DNA from: Pseudomonas sp.
Lineage (GTDB): Bacteria > Pseudomonadota > Gammaproteobacteria > Pseudomonadales > Pseudomonadaceae
DNA: 7,046 nucleotides
Direction of reading: 5' to 3'
Assembly: GCA_029240955.1 (NCBI GenBank)
Contig: JARDZH010000106.1
Coordinates: 1-7,046, forward strand
Positions 5,594 to 7,046 of this stretch are shown piece by piece. The notes beneath the pieces were generated by a model. That model saw only the letters and a program-made list of their open reading frames with translations. It made no database searches and was not told the DNA's origin. The position numbers and the translations under genes were made by a program. The first letter of the stretch is position 1, and each line of letters starts with the position of its first letter.

Positions 5594-6421
5594 CTACTTG
5601 TCTGAGACGCTGACATCGGCAGGCTGCTGCAACTGGGCTTTCCAGACTCCCAGGTTGCGGGCAACGGCCTCATCCGAGCGACCGGAAGCCGCCGATTCTG
5701 TCATCTTTTTGGCCAGCTGTCCGCGCAACCATGGGTCGTTGCAGGCGGAATTGAACGACAGCGCCAGATGCAGACCCGGCGTATCGATCGCAGACGCCTG
5801 CGGGACGAGATCGGCGGCCAGGCCCAGCGTCTGGGTCATCACCATTCCGGCATAGCGGCCTGCCAACACGTAATCCACCTGACCGAGTGCCAACTGCTGG
5901 AACGCCTGGGTCAGGCCGGCCACACGTTCCAGCTTGAGGCTGGCAGCGACCCGGGCTTCAAAAGGCTGAGTCAGGCGGGTTCTGGCCGACATGGCGCCGG
6001 GATGCCCCTCAAGCTCGGCGAGGCTGGTGAGCGCAGAGGCTTGCGCGTGGCGCGTCCAGATCACGATGTCATTGCGCGCGACAGCCGGATGCACGTAATC
6101 CAGCGCATCCAGTTGAGCCACGTTCAACGGCGCATCGACCAGCAGATCCATGCGCCCTGTGCGCACTTCTTCGAGCGCCTGACTGCGCTTGCCCGCGTAC
6201 AGAAACTCGACGCTGATGCCCAACTCACCTGCAGCCTGCTTGAGCAGGTCGGCATTGGCGCCCATCAAGTGCCTGGGGTCCTGCGGATCACGCCACAGGT
6301 AAGGCGGCGCGTCCGGACTGCCCGTGACGATCAGGCGCTCGCACTTGCCGGAAGCCATCGACAGCGAAGGACAGGCAAACAGCGCTGTAAGCAGCAGAGA
6401 CAGCAGCCGAGGCCGGTCCAT
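5594..6421 (-). CDS. Periplasmic solute-binding-like protein (SBP family 3 type)
   Basis: The product is 275 residues with a Sec signal peptide (about residues 1-24, cleavage near SMAS). The mature protein resembles family 3 extracellular solute-binding proteins: SPDAPPYLWRD near the N terminus, GANADLLKQAAGELGISVEF, GRMDLLVDAPLN, then a second lobe with LAGRYAGMVM and the terminal LGVWKAQLQQ. Such proteins bind amino acids or similar small molecules. No permease or ATPase gene lies nearby, and the two following genes encode envelope lipoproteins. A sensory or structural role is therefore as likely as transport. Cys27 and Cys227 could form a disulfide. The ATG at 6421 has AAAGGATG upstream at good spacing. 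It begins only 26 bases after the etfA terminator, so its promoter must lie inside or upstream of that hairpin, or it depends on read-through. Confidence 0.88.
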   Translation of the reverse strand: MDRPRLLSLLLTALFACPSLSMASGKCERLIVTGSPDAPPYLWRDPQDPRHLMGANADLLKQAAGELGISVEFLYAGKRSQALEEVRTGRMDLLVDAPLNVAQLDALDYVHPAVARNDIVIWTRHAQASALTSLAELEGHPGAMSARTRLTQPFEARVAASLKLERVAGLTQAFQQLALGQVDYVLAGRYAGMVMTQTLGLAADLVPQASAIDTPGLHLALSFNSACNDPWLRGQLAKKMTESAASGRSDEAVARNLGVWKAQLQQPADVSVSDK

Positions 6422-6444
6422 GAGTCATCCTTTTACGATCAAAT

Positions 6445-6511
6445 AAAAAACCCGCTCCCCGAACTGGCGATTCTGCAGTGAGCGCGAATCGTCAGGCCGG
6501 CGAGCGGGTTT
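6445..6511 (-). terminator. Intrinsic terminator of etfA with a long two-part hairpin
   Basis: The outer stem AAACCCGCTC (6448-6457) pairs with GAGCGGGTTT (6502-6511). An inner stem, CTGGCGATTC (6464-6473) with GAATCGTCAG (6486-6495), has one G-T pair. On the minus strand the outer stem is followed by a T-run reading GGGTTTTTTATTT, so the terminator acts on the etfA transcript, whose stop lies 23 bases upstream. Confidence 0.88.
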
Positions 6512-6533
6512 CTTTATAGAGCAAGTGCCTGGG

Positions 6534-7046
6534 TTAGACCAGCTTCTCCAGCTCCGGAATCGCTTCGAACAGGTCAGCGACCAGACCGTAGTCGGCCACC
6601 TGGAAGATAGGCGCTTCTTCGTCCTTGTTGATCGCCACGATCACCTTGGAGTCCTTCATGCCGGCCAGATGCTGGATCGCACCGGAAATGCCGACGGCAA
6701 TGTACAGCTGCGGCGCGACGATCTTGCCGGTCTGGCCGACCTGCATGTCGTTGGGCACGAAACCGGCATCGACCGCAGCGCGCGAAGCGCCGACTGCCGC
6801 GCCCAGCTTGTCGGCCAGCGCGTACAGATGCTTGAAGTTGTCGCCGTTCTGCATGCCGCGACCACCGGACACCACCACCTTGGCAGCGGTCAGCTCGGGA
6901 CGGTCGGACTTGGCCAGTTCTTCGGTCACGAAGCTCGAAATACCGGAGTCATGAGCGGCGGATACCGCCTCAACGGCCGCCGAGCCACCTTCGGCCGACA
7001 CGGCGTCGAAACCGGTCGAACGCACGGTAATGACCTTCACGGATGC
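6534..7046 (-). CDS. etfA: Electron transfer flavoprotein alpha subunit, C-terminal part (5' end outside window)
   Basis: EtfA pairs with EtfB in the cytoplasm. It carries electrons on FAD from acyl-CoA and other dehydrogenases to the membrane ETF:ubiquinone oxidoreductase. The 170 visible residues are just over half of a family of about 310. The FAD-binding domain is complete and very conserved: [48 protein letters not shown] and [16 protein letters not shown], ending in PELEKLV. No damage is visible. The frame runs off the right edge; a GTG at 7040 is an internal valine, not a start. etfB is expected further upstream on this strand, outside the window. Confidence 0.97.
   Translation of the reverse strand, partial: ASVKVITVRSTGFDAVSAEGGSAAVEAVSAAHDSGISSFVTEELAKSDRPELTAAKVVVSGGRGMQNGDNFKHLYALADKLGAAVGASRAAVDAGFVPNDMQVGQTGKIVAPQLYIAVGISGAIQHLAGMKDSKVIVAINKDEEAPIFQVADYGLVADLFEAIPELEKLV

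Noticed and set aside
4743..5855. 370-residue plus-strand open frame
   Set aside because: It lies antisense across three well-supported genes (OmpA-family, DUF4398 and binding protein). Its translation is Ser/Ala/Cys/Arg-rich with no domain character, typical of a shadow frame in high-GC DNA.

Overview
This window reads as a Pseudomonas chromosome segment, most likely from the P. syringae / P. fluorescens side of the genus. The evidence is the high-GC codon use, citrate synthase and EtfA protein sequences that closely match what I know from Pseudomonas, and a cluster of REP elements with the typical GTAGGAGCGCG core. No database search was possible. All identifications come from reading the translations.

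Layout. (1) Positions 1-667, + strand: the 3' part of gltA (citrate synthase), closed by a strong hairpin that also faces the convergent genes. (2) Positions 748-2412, - strand: a lipoprotein with a Pro/Ala/Lys-rich linker, a small YkgJ-family cysteine-cluster protein and a secreted START-domain protein, probably transcribed in that order. (3) Positions 2542-3981, - strand: a MocR-type regulator (GntR-type winged helix fused to an aminotransferase fold), with a direct-repeat candidate operator just upstream. (4) Positions 3982-4418: a gene-free stretch holding the candidate operator and a REP cluster. (5) Positions 4419-6421, - strand: a three-gene operon for a periplasmic solute-binding-like protein, a small DUF4398-type lipoprotein and an OmpA-family lipoprotein, tightly packed with an ATGA overlap. 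(6) Positions 6534-7046, - strand: the 3' half of etfA, followed by a long terminator hairpin.

Most of the window is ordinary conserved chromosome, and I do not see a complete new defence, mobile or biosynthetic system. The most striking observation is in gltA. Relative to the family, eight residues (PNVDFYSG) are missing in frame at position 481/482, and they include the catalytic aspartate equivalent to E. coli Asp362. Everything around the gap is intact. The second is the YkgJ-family protein, which carries Trp where I expect one of eight conserved metal-ligand cysteines. Either could be real variation or a sequence error, and both can be checked directly. Lesser points are the candidate MocR operator, compensatory base changes in the REP hairpins, and an envelope operon that pairs a solute-binding protein with two lipoproteins but no permease.
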